DNA of 51,129 nt from Bacteroidales bacterium. Lineage in GTDB: Bacteria > Bacteroidota > Bacteroidia > Bacteroidales > UBA10428. Below the pieces are notes generated by a model. The model was not told the origin of the DNA. It made no database searches and was given only the letters and a program-made list of their open reading frames with translations. The stretch covers positions 1 to 51,129 of the forward strand of contig JAFGSZ010000083.1 of NCBI GenBank assembly GCA_016934395.1. Reading direction: 5' to 3'. Below, piece after piece: positions 18,492 to 25,961 of the stretch. Each line of letters starts with the position of its first letter. Position 1 is the first letter of the stretch. Both the position numbers and the translations under genes were made by a program.

Positions 18492-19217
18492 TTAGTTATT
18501 TATAGTAAACCGGGCGAGGTAATTAAAATGTATTCCTTTTGACAGCATTTTTAGTTCGAACCCGTTTTTTGCCCCGATCTTTTTTGCCATTTCAAAATCT
18601 ATATAAAGCCAGTTAAATTTTTCACCCGAAATATTTTTGTATTTCATATGATAAATCATTTCACCATAATACGCTGCATTTAGGTCGATCCATTTTGAAC
18701 CGTCACGCTCAGTATAAAGATAATCGATATCTGAAGAATCGAAAATAATCTGGCCGCCTGGTAATAACAGTGATCGTGCATGTTTCAGAAATTTTTCCAG
18801 GCCTATAACTGTTCCGGTAAGACCAATACCATTCATCAGCAAAAGTAAGGTATCAAATTTTTCAATGTTGTAATCAAATATATCGTTCAATACTACTTTT
18901 TTTAACCCCTTTTTTTTCATTACTTCAGCGCTGAGTTGTGAATTATCCAAAGCAGTAATGTCAAAGCCCCTGTTTTGCAGGATAAGAGAATGACAACCCG
19001 ATCCGGCGCCAATATCCAGTACTTTTCCCCGGCAGCTTTTCAGAGCAGTGGTTTCCAGTGGCGGTAAAGTATTTATAGTTCGAAATAAATAGGCCGCACT
19101 GATTTTTTCTTCTGATGTAAGATTAGAATATACCTTTATTTTTGACTTTCTCCTGCCATTATAATAATCCAAAATAGCATGGCCCATTGGGTCTTTTTCA
19201 GGAAGTAATATAGGCAT
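18492..19217 (-). CDS. Class I SAM-dependent methyltransferase
   Basis: The 241-residue protein has a Rossmann-type SAM domain with motif I GKVLDIGAGSGCHSLIL (about residues 64-80), the acidic turn ITALDNSQ and the segment DTLLLLMNGIGLTG. The substrate cannot be read from sequence. It starts 3 bp after the cyclase-family gene and ends 14 bp before the DUF3352-like gene, so all three are probably one transcript. Confidence 0.88.
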   Translation of the reverse strand: MPILLPEKDPMGHAILDYYNGRRKSKIKVYSNLTSEEKISAAYLFRTINTLPPLETTALKSCRGKVLDIGAGSGCHSLILQNRGFDITALDNSQLSAEVMKKKGLKKVVLNDIFDYNIEKFDTLLLLMNGIGLTGTVIGLEKFLKHARSLLLPGGQIIFDSSDIDYLYTERDGSKWIDLNAAYYGEMIYHMKYKNISGEKFNWLYIDFEMAKKIGAKNGFELKMLSKGIHFNYLARFTINN

Positions 19218-19220
19218 AGT

Positions 19221-19865
19221 TTATATAATTGCAATAGCCCTGACAGGTGAACCATCCCCTTCAGCAATCTTTAATGGAAAGCAACAAAAGGTAAAAGTTT
19301 TTCCGGCAAGGGATTGAAGATTGGTTAAATTCTCAACCAAAATAATATCTTTCGATAATAATTTATGATGTATGTTCAGGTATTTTTCATTTACAGGTTC
19401 TATTGAAATAGCATCAATGCCAATACCTTTAAGATTATAAGATGCCAGAGAATCAGCAAGCTCATCATCCAGAGTGGGGAAACCTGAGAAATACCGATTT
19501 TCATTCCAATACTGGTCCCATCCGGTATTAAACAAAATAAAATCCACTGAATGTAATTGTTGTTGAACATTTTGCAATAAACTTACCGGGATTTTTGAAT
19601 TGGGTTTAAGGTTTCTGCAATCGATAACAAAGGCATTTCCTATAAATTTATCGGGAGCAAAATCCGTAATGGTTTTCCCGTTTTTAAAAATATGGGCCGG
19701 GCAATCCATATGCGTACCGGTATGAGTCAGGATATTCAAGTCGGTTTCTTTGAAGCCATCTTTTTCAACAGTGTTTGATACAGTAATATTTACCGGCCGG
19801 GTTCCCGGATAAACCGGCATACCTGAAGTAATAGTATGCGTAAGATCAATAATTGTTGAAGGCAT
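19221..19865 (-). CDS. Cyclase-family metal hydrolase (KynB-like)
   Basis: A 214-residue member of the cyclase/arylformamidase family. The metal-binding signature HTGTHMDCPAH (about residues 47-57) is intact, and the N-terminus has IIDLTHTITSGMPVYPG, typical of these enzymes. A late catalytic-type segment GIGIDAISIEP is also present. Related enzymes hydrolyse N-formylkynurenine or cyclic amides. No tryptophan-catabolism genes are nearby, so the substrate is open. Confidence 0.85.
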   Translation of the reverse strand: MPSTIIDLTHTITSGMPVYPGTRPVNITVSNTVEKDGFKETDLNILTHTGTHMDCPAHIFKNGKTITDFAPDKFIGNAFVIDCRNLKPNSKIPVSLLQNVQQQLHSVDFILFNTGWDQYWNENRYFSGFPTLDDELADSLASYNLKGIGIDAISIEPVNEKYLNIHHKLLSKDIILVENLTNLQSLAGKTFTFCCFPLKIAEGDGSPVRAIAII

Positions 19866-19897
19866 AAAGGCATTTCTTGAAATTCCAATAAGATAGT

Positions 19898-20383
19898 CTA
19901 CTCTCTAAATTTTGCCCTTTCGTTAAATGACAAACTCAGGTCGGAAATTATCTTTTCAACGGAAGGCCTGTTAATGATTAAGAGAAAAATTAACAAGCCA
20001 ACAATGATTAAAAGATAATAATCGCCCGATAATAAAAAGAGAATAAGATTAAAATAATGTAAACTCTCAATAAGGGCTAATTTTATAATTAATGATTTTT
20101 TGTATTCTGTAAGTTTTTCATCCAGACCGATCTTTTTATCAATTTTTTCACAATACTTTTTATGAAAAAGGTACGATCCCGGGATTATAATAAGAATAAA
20201 GACAAGCAGCACAACTTTTAAAATTTGCAGTACTTCTTCGGTTTTTGGTAATAATCCTCCGTCATTTGCGATTACTAAAAAAACAAAAACACCCGCTATT
20301 AAAACTGAACCTAAAAGCATAGCCACAAAAATAAGGTTCATACTTTTATAATGCTCCTGTGCTGATATACTTTTAAGTTCCAT
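19898..20383 (-). CDS. Four-helix integral membrane protein of unknown function
   Basis: The 161 residues contain two N-terminal transmembrane helices (about 16-38 and 52-74), a charged cytoplasmic loop (KKYCEKIDKKIGLDEKLTEYKK), and two further hydrophobic helices, followed by a short charged tail. No recognisable catalytic motif is present. It lies between dgkA and the cyclase gene, with 48-bp and 32-bp gaps, so it probably belongs to the same leftward transcript. Confidence 0.7.
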   Translation of the reverse strand: MELKSISAQEHYKSMNLIFVAMLLGSVLIAGVFVFLVIANDGGLLPKTEEVLQILKVVLLVFILIIIPGSYLFHKKYCEKIDKKIGLDEKLTEYKKSLIIKLALIESLHYFNLILFLLSGDYYLLIIVGLLIFLLIINRPSVEKIISDLSLSFNERAKFRE

Positions 20384-20431
20384 AGATATTAGGTTTTAAT
20401 TGATACTGCAGTAAGCTGAAACCTGTATTTT

Positions 20432-20800
20432 TTACAATTTAGGAATAAAAATAATCAGTCCGATAAGGGCCGCAAAAATAGCTGTTATCAATACGGCACC
20501 TGCCGCCAGGTCTTTAATTTTCCCGGCGTTTTCATTACGCGCAGGTGAAACCATATCCACCAGCTTTTCTATAGATGAGTTAAATAGTTCTGCCGCCAAT
20601 ACTCCGGAAATGGCCAGCAAGATGAGGCCCCATTCTGCGGATGATATGTGAAAAATAAATCCGAATAAAATAACAATAGCAGCAATAATCAGATGAATTA
20701 TAAAATTACGTTCTGTTTTAACGGCAATAAAAATACCATTAAACGCAAATAAAAAAAAACGAAGGTTAAGTTTACTTGAAGGTTTTTTTAATAAGCCCAT
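20432..20800 (-). CDS. dgkA: Diacylglycerol/undecaprenol kinase family protein
   Basis: The 122-residue protein has the three-helix DgkA/UdpK fold. Key motifs are AFNGIFIAVKTERNF at the N-terminus, the catalytic segment AAELFNSSIEKLVD (the usual ExxNTAIE site) and KIKDLAAGAVL. Enzymes of this family in Bacteroidota probably phosphorylate undecaprenol or diacylglycerol at the inner membrane to recycle lipid carriers. It is the first gene of the leftward run. Confidence 0.9.
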   Translation of the reverse strand: MGLLKKPSSKLNLRFFLFAFNGIFIAVKTERNFIIHLIIAAIVILFGFIFHISSAEWGLILLAISGVLAAELFNSSIEKLVDMVSPARNENAGKIKDLAAGAVLITAIFAALIGLIIFIPKL

Positions 20801-20898
20801 TTCATAAAAAGATTAATCACCAGTATAAAGTATGGTAAATTAATATAAAATATAATTATAAAATATCGGGCTAACAGGCAACAAGAAGAAATGATGAA

Positions 20899-21198
20899 TT
20901 AGTCATCATCATCATCATCGGCAACATCATCTGCTATTTCGAGATTTTCGAAATTGTCAAAGCCATCGTACGAATTATCATTATCGTCATCATCATCCGA
21001 AGCACGGCTGTTTTTTGGCATCTTAATCAGATAATAAGTATCTTCTGTTTCGAAAGGAACAGCCAGTTCTATTTCACCTTTTGGATTAGCAAAAGTAATA
21101 AGGCTGTCTTCAAATCCGTCCGGAAATTTCTGATTGAACTGCGTTATCATTTCCGGTGACAACTGCTCAAATTTTTTTATTATCCTCTTTTTTCCCAC
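20899..21198 (-). CDS. Small acidic protein with poly-Asp tail
   Basis: The 99-residue protein has a basic N-terminus (MGKKRIIKKFEQLSPEM) and a short globular region (FPDGFEDSLITFANPKGE, VPFETEDTYYLIKMP). The Asp/Asn-rich tail ends in six aspartates. The frame begins with GTG and no in-frame ATG lies just upstream. The opposite charges of the two ends suggest a nucleic-acid-associated or chaperone-like role, but the family is not characterised to my knowledge. Confidence 0.7.
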   Translation of the reverse strand: MGKKRIIKKFEQLSPEMITQFNQKFPDGFEDSLITFANPKGEIELAVPFETEDTYYLIKMPKNSRASDDDDDNDNSYDGFDNFENLEIADDVADDDDDD

Positions 21199-21590
21199 CT
21201 CTGTATAAATGAATTGTTCAACACAGCTTGTTTAGTAAATTTATATACTTTTTTAATTTATTTAAAAATGTCTACGCTAAAAATTTTGCACTAAAAATAT
21301 GTAAATTTTTATTTCCGAAATACCTTGTCAGGAAATTTTTATGAAAAAATAAATATTTTTTATTCTTTTATCCTGTACCATTGTTAAAAATAACTTGTAA
21401 AACATTAATAATTAATTATATAGTGCAAAATATATATTATTGGAACAGATTCATCTTTTATCACATTATATTAATGAATTCAATAAAATTAACCAACTAT
21501 ATTGTTAATACAGCATAAATAGCAAATTAAAATAATAAAAAAATAGTCAGCCGGTACTATTTTAATTAATAAATTCAGTTTTTGTGTATA
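21199..21590. other. 392-bp AT-rich intergenic region
   Basis: This gap lies between two leftward genes. It holds only AT-rich sequence with many A and T runs. No small coding frame, RNA gene or strong terminator was found. It probably contains the promoter for the acidic protein. Confidence 0.5.
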
Positions 21591-22187
21591 TTACATAGGC
21601 CCGGTAAAATATGAAGCAGAACGGAGAAATAGTGCTCCGAGAATTGCTGAAACAACAATTGAAACCAATATTAATACTACCAAACTAATGATAAAATAAA
21701 CAGTAATTTTATCATCCGGAGGATTCATCATAGGTTTAAGGCCAACATAAAGGATATACAGACTATATAAACTCACAAACATAACCAGGGGGGCCAGGGA
21801 AGGGAGTATATAGAGTATCCCTGCTGCCAGTACCGGTGAATAGGAAAAAATAACCAGACGCAGGGCATTTTGGAAATTTTTTGTTGTGCCAAATTGCGGG
21901 GCAAGCATGTCAATAACAAAGGCTGTAAGATAAACACCAATAAAAGTGTTAGCTAAACTAATGATTGCATGGCGGATACCTAACGATACAGAACCTACAT
22001 GACCTATAATTGGTAAGTTCCTTCCAATTAATCCGAAGCCTATAAAGCTGGCAATTGCAGGAACCAGGGCTAACGGAAGCAGGTACCGCATCACAATGTC
22101 ATTTGTGGGCATATTTTCTTCTTTAATTACTTCCCATTCATTTTTTGGAGTAAACATAATGTTTTTAAGGCGATCGATTAAGTTCAT
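21591..22187 (-). CDS. Yip1-family membrane protein
   Basis: The 198-residue protein starts with the Yip1 hallmark (LIDRLKNIMFTPKNEWEVIKEE). Five hydrophobic helices follow, including a pattern AIISLANTFIGVYLTAFVIDMLAP. Bacterial Yip1 proteins are inner-membrane proteins of unclear function. The gene is downstream of hom with a 170-bp gap. Confidence 0.85.
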   Translation of the reverse strand: MNLIDRLKNIMFTPKNEWEVIKEENMPTNDIVMRYLLPLALVPAIASFIGFGLIGRNLPIIGHVGSVSLGIRHAIISLANTFIGVYLTAFVIDMLAPQFGTTKNFQNALRLVIFSYSPVLAAGILYILPSLAPLVMFVSLYSLYILYVGLKPMMNPPDDKITVYFIISLVVLILVSIVVSAILGALFLRSASYFTGPM

Positions 22188-22357
22188 AGTGTCAGGATTT
22201 AAGGGATTGGTATGTATAAATTTAACAGATTAATTTTAATTTAATGCAAGCTTATATCAATATTTTGTTTTAAAAAATTTCGATAAAAAATAATACACCG
22301 GAACCCCGGAATTCTGAGCTAATCGGATAAATCTTAAATATACAGCAAACAGGAGCG

Positions 22358-23554
22358 TTAAAAATTATTTTCTGTTAACAGCAAGCTAATATCCTTATGT
22401 TTCAACCAGGATGCCCGGGAAAGTTTTTCAAGTGAAATTTTTCCGATAATATAACTGGCCTGTTCTGAGTAGTATTTTACAGAGATGGATTCAAAATCAT
22501 TAAAACAAATTTCCGATTCATTATTATACCTTACATAAAGTTCTAGTATAACATTGTTGGTTATTTCATATTCAAGCTGTTGGTTTACTTTTTTGTATTC
22601 ATATTTATATTGGTAAGTTAACGCTGAAATATCCGATAATACCGCCGAACCGGTTGGATACCCGCCAGCTCCTTTGCCTATAAAAAACTGGGTTTCCGAA
22701 AAAGCCCCTTCAATGGAAATTCCATTAAACTCATAATTTACTGTATGCAGGTGGTCAGCTTTTGCCACAAGCTTTGGCAGACAATAGGCATAAATTTTAC
22801 CGGAATCTGTTTTTTTGCATTTGGCAATCAATTTTATGGATAAATTTTTCTCTTTTGCAAAATTGATATCAAATTCATTCAATCGTTGAATTCCAAAGTT
22901 GAAGATCTGTTCTGGTTTAATAAAAAGGCCAAAAGCATGGGCAAGTATAATAGTCAGTTTGTATTTCGGATCGAATCCTTCCACGTCGAGCCTGGGATCA
23001 CTTTCTGCAAATCCCTTTTTCTGGGCTTCTGCCAGGGCAGTCTGAAAACTTTTGTCCGATTGAAAGATATTCGTGAGGATGTAATTGGTGGATCCGTTAA
23101 AAATGCCTTCCACACTGTTCAGCAAATCATTGTCATAATACTCTTCCAGGTTTCTGATTATGGGGATACTGGCACAACAAGCCCCTTCGTATAAAAAAGA
23201 AGTATTGTTTTCCTGCTGAAGTTTGTGCAATACGCTGAAATTCTCAGCAATCATTTTTTTATTGGCCGAAACAACGGCTTTTTTATTTTTTAAAGCGGTA
23301 GATACAATTTTAAAGGCAGCATCTGCATCATCAATAAGTTCCACTACTACATCAATATTTGGGTTGTTAAGAATTTCATTTTTATCTGTAGTAAAAAAGT
23401 GCGAATCTATTGTTCGTTTTTTTTCAGGATGTTTAATACAGATTTTTTCAATCTCTGCATGGATACCTTTTGTTTGTTGTAATACATTGTAAAGGCCCTG
23501 GCCTACACAGCCAAATCCGAAAATTCCCAGTTTTATTTTTTTAATACCATTCAT
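22358..23554 (-). CDS. hom: Homoserine dehydrogenase
   Basis: This NAD(P)-dependent enzyme reduces aspartate semialdehyde to homoserine on the way to methionine and threonine. The Rossmann motif is GIFGFGCVGQGLY (about residues 11-23), followed by AVVSANKKMIAE. The catalytic region includes GIFNGSTNYILTNI and the signature AEAQKKGFAESDPRLDVEGFD with the catalytic Lys nearby. At 398 residues it has only a short C-terminal extension in place of a clear ACT domain. A SAM-I riboswitch and terminator precede it, so high SAM should shut it off. This suggests the enzyme mainly serves methionine synthesis. Confidence 0.95.
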   Translation of the reverse strand: MNGIKKIKLGIFGFGCVGQGLYNVLQQTKGIHAEIEKICIKHPEKKRTIDSHFFTTDKNEILNNPNIDVVVELIDDADAAFKIVSTALKNKKAVVSANKKMIAENFSVLHKLQQENNTSFLYEGACCASIPIIRNLEEYYDNDLLNSVEGIFNGSTNYILTNIFQSDKSFQTALAEAQKKGFAESDPRLDVEGFDPKYKLTIILAHAFGLFIKPEQIFNFGIQRLNEFDINFAKEKNLSIKLIAKCKKTDSGKIYAYCLPKLVAKADHLHTVNYEFNGISIEGAFSETQFFIGKGAGGYPTGSAVLSDISALTYQYKYEYKKVNQQLEYEITNNVILELYVRYNNESEICFNDFESISVKYYSEQASYIIGKISLEKLSRASWLKHKDISLLLTENNF

Positions 23555-23628
23555 TGTTGTAAAGTTTTTTATGAGTAAAATGGTACTTTACCAGGAAGGA
23601 TCAGGAAAGAGAAATTCGTTAAATAAAA

Positions 23629-23656
23629 AATCCCTTTCGATAAGTCAAAAGAGATT
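23629..23656 (-). terminator. Attenuator terminator of the SAM-I riboswitch
   Basis: On the minus strand AATCTCTTT pairs with AAAGGGATT (one G-T pair) around a 10-nt loop and is followed by TTTTTTATTT. The 5' arm and loop (CTCTTT and CTTATC) are also complementary to the 3' strand of aptamer stem P1 (GATAAG, AAAGAG), which forms an alternative antiterminator when SAM is absent. Confidence 0.85.
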
Positions 23657-23675
23657 GATGGGTTGCTGCTCTTTG

Positions 23676-23780
23676 CTTATCTCTCCCCGATTATTCGGAG
23701 CAGGAGTTGGCACCTTCTTCTGTTAAACAAAAGGGTTGCCAAGGTTTCACAGGGCCTTTCCCTCCACCTTTCTGGATAAG
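23676..23780 (-). ncRNA. SAM-I (S-box) riboswitch aptamer
   Basis: The minus-strand sequence has every hallmark of the S-box. P1 is CTTATC / GATAAG. The conserved core segments AGAAAGGTGGAGGGA, GTGAAACCTTGGCAACC and AAGGTGCCAACTCC are in order, and the P4 stem CTCC...GGGGAG closes the junction. SAM binding stabilises P1 and frees the downstream terminator. It lies 122 nt before the hom start codon. Confidence 0.97.
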
Positions 23781-23805
23781 TACATATTATATAAAGAACA
23801 TACTG

Positions 23806-23813
23806 CAAATATA
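23806..23813 (-). promoter_or_regulatory. -7 promoter box of the riboswitch-hom transcript
   Basis: TATATTTG on the minus strand is an exact TAnnTTTG match. It would start transcription about 20 nt before the P1 stem of the riboswitch, which fits the expected leader. A -33 TTG is not obvious. Confidence 0.5.
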
Positions 23814-23984
23814 AAAGATATTTTTTTGCCGATACACTCGTTCTTAAAAAATAAATTGTAATTTTATAATATTAACATTGTCAGGGTATTGAAAAAGTTT
23901 TTATTATTAATAATACCTAAACCGTCTAAACCAATTTTAGTTTTAATTGTTTTGTTGCTGAAATAACAACTAAAACCAACCAAC

Positions 23985-25283
23985 ATGGCAAAAATTAAAA
24001 ACACCTTAACAGCAGGATTATCAATAATCGGTATAATTGTAATCCTTTTTTCATGTACATCTGGTTCCAGGCATGATAAAAAAGAAGGATCAGCTTTAGC
24101 AGATACCTCCGGATTGGTGCTTCCTGATGGCTTTTCGGCAGTTGTTGTGGCTGATAACCTAGGAAGGTGCCGGCATATTGCAGTAAATGAGAACAATGAT
24201 GTTTATATTGCACTGGATAATCTGAAAGACGGATTTGGAACGGTGGCTTTGCGCGATACCACGGATGATGGCGTAGCAGATATTATCCAATATTTTGGAA
24301 AATATCATGGTACCGGCTTACATATTCATAAAGGGTACCTTTATTTTGGTGCCGATACCATTGTAGTGAGATATAAACTTGCCGCCAATTTACTTGCTCC
24401 GGCAGGTGAGCCTGAGGTGATTGCTTATGGTTTTCCGAATGAAAGGCAGCATGCAGCAAAATCCCTTGCATTTGATAATGCGGGAAACATGTATGTAAAT
24501 GTTGGCGGGCCTGCTAATGCATGCATGGAAGAAATGCGTACTCCCGGTTCACCGGGAAAAGATCCTTGTCCTCTGCTTGAATTCAGTGCAGGGATTTGGA
24601 AATTTAAAGACGATGTAACTAACCAGCGCCAAATGAAAGAAGGTTACCGTTATGCCACAGGATTACGAAATTGTGTAGCAGTTGAATGGAACACCACTGT
24701 TAATAAATTATATGTGGTTCAGCATGGGCGCGACCAGTTATATCAGTTTTTTCCTGAATATTATACCGAAGACGACGGGATAAACCTGCCTTCTGAAGAG
24801 TTTTTCCTGGTTGAGGAAGGAGACGATTTTGGCTGGCCGTATTGTTATTACGATCATTATAAAAATAAAAAATTGCTGGCCCCTGAATATGGAGGGGATG
24901 GTGAAATAACCGGAAGATGCGAAAGTAAAAAAGATCCGATTATGGCTTTTCCAGCGCACATAGCGCCAAATGATTTAATTTTTTATACAGGCGCCCAGTT
25001 TCCGGAAAAATATAAAAACGGAGCGCTGATTGCTTTTCATGGTTCATGGAACAGGAACCCGCAGGAGCAGGAAGGATTTTATATAGTGTTTGTGCCTTTT
25101 GAAAACGGCTTGCCTTCAGGTGACTGGGAAGTTTTTGCCGATGGTTTTAAGGGAAAAGACATGGTGATGAGCCCCGGTGAAGCGGAATATCGCCCAATGG
25201 GACTGGCTGTCGGACCAGATGGATCGTTGTTTGTGTCCGATTCTCAAAAAGGAAGGGTTTGGAAAATTAGTTACAATTTATAA
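23985..25283 (+). CDS. Sorbosone-dehydrogenase-like beta-propeller lipoprotein
   Basis: The 432-residue protein has a lipoprotein signal peptide with lipobox LFSC (Cys near residue 24). A six-bladed quinoprotein-like propeller follows, with LPDGFSAVVVADNLGRCRHIAV, HGTGLHIHKGYLYFG and the closing MGLAVGPDGSLFVSDSQKGRVWKI. This is the pattern of PQQ-dependent sugar or sorbosone dehydrogenases. The start follows a hydrophobic N-terminus and no better upstream codon is seen. A cytochrome c lipoprotein gene begins 13 bp later and is the natural electron acceptor. Sugar and cofactor are inferred. Confidence 0.85.
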   Translation: MAKIKNTLTAGLSIIGIIVILFSCTSGSRHDKKEGSALADTSGLVLPDGFSAVVVADNLGRCRHIAVNENNDVYIALDNLKDGFGTVALRDTTDDGVADIIQYFGKYHGTGLHIHKGYLYFGADTIVVRYKLAANLLAPAGEPEVIAYGFPNERQHAAKSLAFDNAGNMYVNVGGPANACMEEMRTPGSPGKDPCPLLEFSAGIWKFKDDVTNQRQMKEGYRYATGLRNCVAVEWNTTVNKLYVVQHGRDQLYQFFPEYYTEDDGINLPSEEFFLVEEGDDFGWPYCYYDHYKNKKLLAPEYGGDGEITGRCESKKDPIMAFPAHIAPNDLIFYTGAQFPEKYKNGALIAFHGSWNRNPQEQEGFYIVFVPFENGLPSGDWEVFADGFKGKDMVMSPGEAEYRPMGLAVGPDGSLFVSDSQKGRVWKISYNL

Positions 25284-25296
25284 TATCATATTCAGA

Positions 25297-25722
25297 ATGT
25301 TTAAAACACAAATTCCTTTACTAATCGTATTGATTATTTTTATGTTTTCCTGTAAAAGCGGGGAAAATCCATCTCAAAAAGCCACCCAGGAAAAGCCGGA
25401 CAATGGTAAGCTGGTATATATGAAATACTGCCTTTCGTGCCACCAGTATGATGGCTCCGGTGTTCCGGGCATGTATCCGCCTGTAAAGGCCACAGATTGG
25501 GTGAGTGGAGATAAGGAACGGCTGATAACTGTGGTGATAAAAGGACTGGATAAAGAAATAGAGGTTAACGGTGAGATTTACAACAATGAAATGCCATCGC
25601 ATCATTATCTTTCTGATGTGCAGATTGCCGATTTACTGACCTATCTTCGGTCGAATTTTGGGAATAATGCAGGGCCGGTAACAGTTGAAGAAGTGACTGG
25701 GGTACGGAAAAAGCTGGAGTGA
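25297..25722 (+). CDS. Cytochrome c lipoprotein
   Basis: I place the start at the ATG at 25297 and not at earlier in-frame codons inside the dehydrogenase gene, because only this start yields the lipoprotein signal MFKTQIPLLIVLIIFMFSC with a clean lipobox. The 141-residue protein has one haem-c site, CLSCHQYDG, and a Met-ligand region NEMPSHHYLSD. It is a single-domain class I cytochrome c anchored in the envelope, probably carrying electrons from the upstream propeller enzyme to the respiratory chain. Confidence 0.92.
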   Translation: MFKTQIPLLIVLIIFMFSCKSGENPSQKATQEKPDNGKLVYMKYCLSCHQYDGSGVPGMYPPVKATDWVSGDKERLITVVIKGLDKEIEVNGEIYNNEMPSHHYLSDVQIADLLTYLRSNFGNNAGPVTVEEVTGVRKKLE

Positions 25723-25800
25723 AAATAAAAATTACAAGGATACTAAGTAGCACTGTACGAAAGGGTTATTGTTATCAGAGTCTCTAATAGATGAAATGGA

Positions 25801-25862
25801 TTAAGTCTGAAGACTTAAACCAGATTTGGATTAAACAAGATTAAAACAGCTAATCAAATCCT
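25801..25862. terminator. Hairpins between convergent genes
   Basis: A perfect 8-bp stem with a 2-nt centre (TTAAGTCT, GA, AGACTTAA) lies at 25801-25818. A second, longer imperfect one pairs GATTTGGATTA with TAATCAAATC (to 25862). They sit midway in the 239-bp gap between the convergent cytochrome and oxidoreductase genes and probably end one or both transcripts, although no long T-run follows. Confidence 0.45.
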
Positions 25863-25961
25863 TGTTTCTGTGTTTACCCTGTCTACCTTGTCACCCCTTC
25901 TCTTTTTCACTAAGTTTAAATTATTACCCCAATAAAATAAATGTAATTCTGAATAATCCAC

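Noticed and set aside
25177-25296. In-frame upstream extension of the cytochrome c gene
   Set aside because: It overlaps the dehydrogenase gene; only the ATG at 25297 gives a lipoprotein signal with a lipobox.
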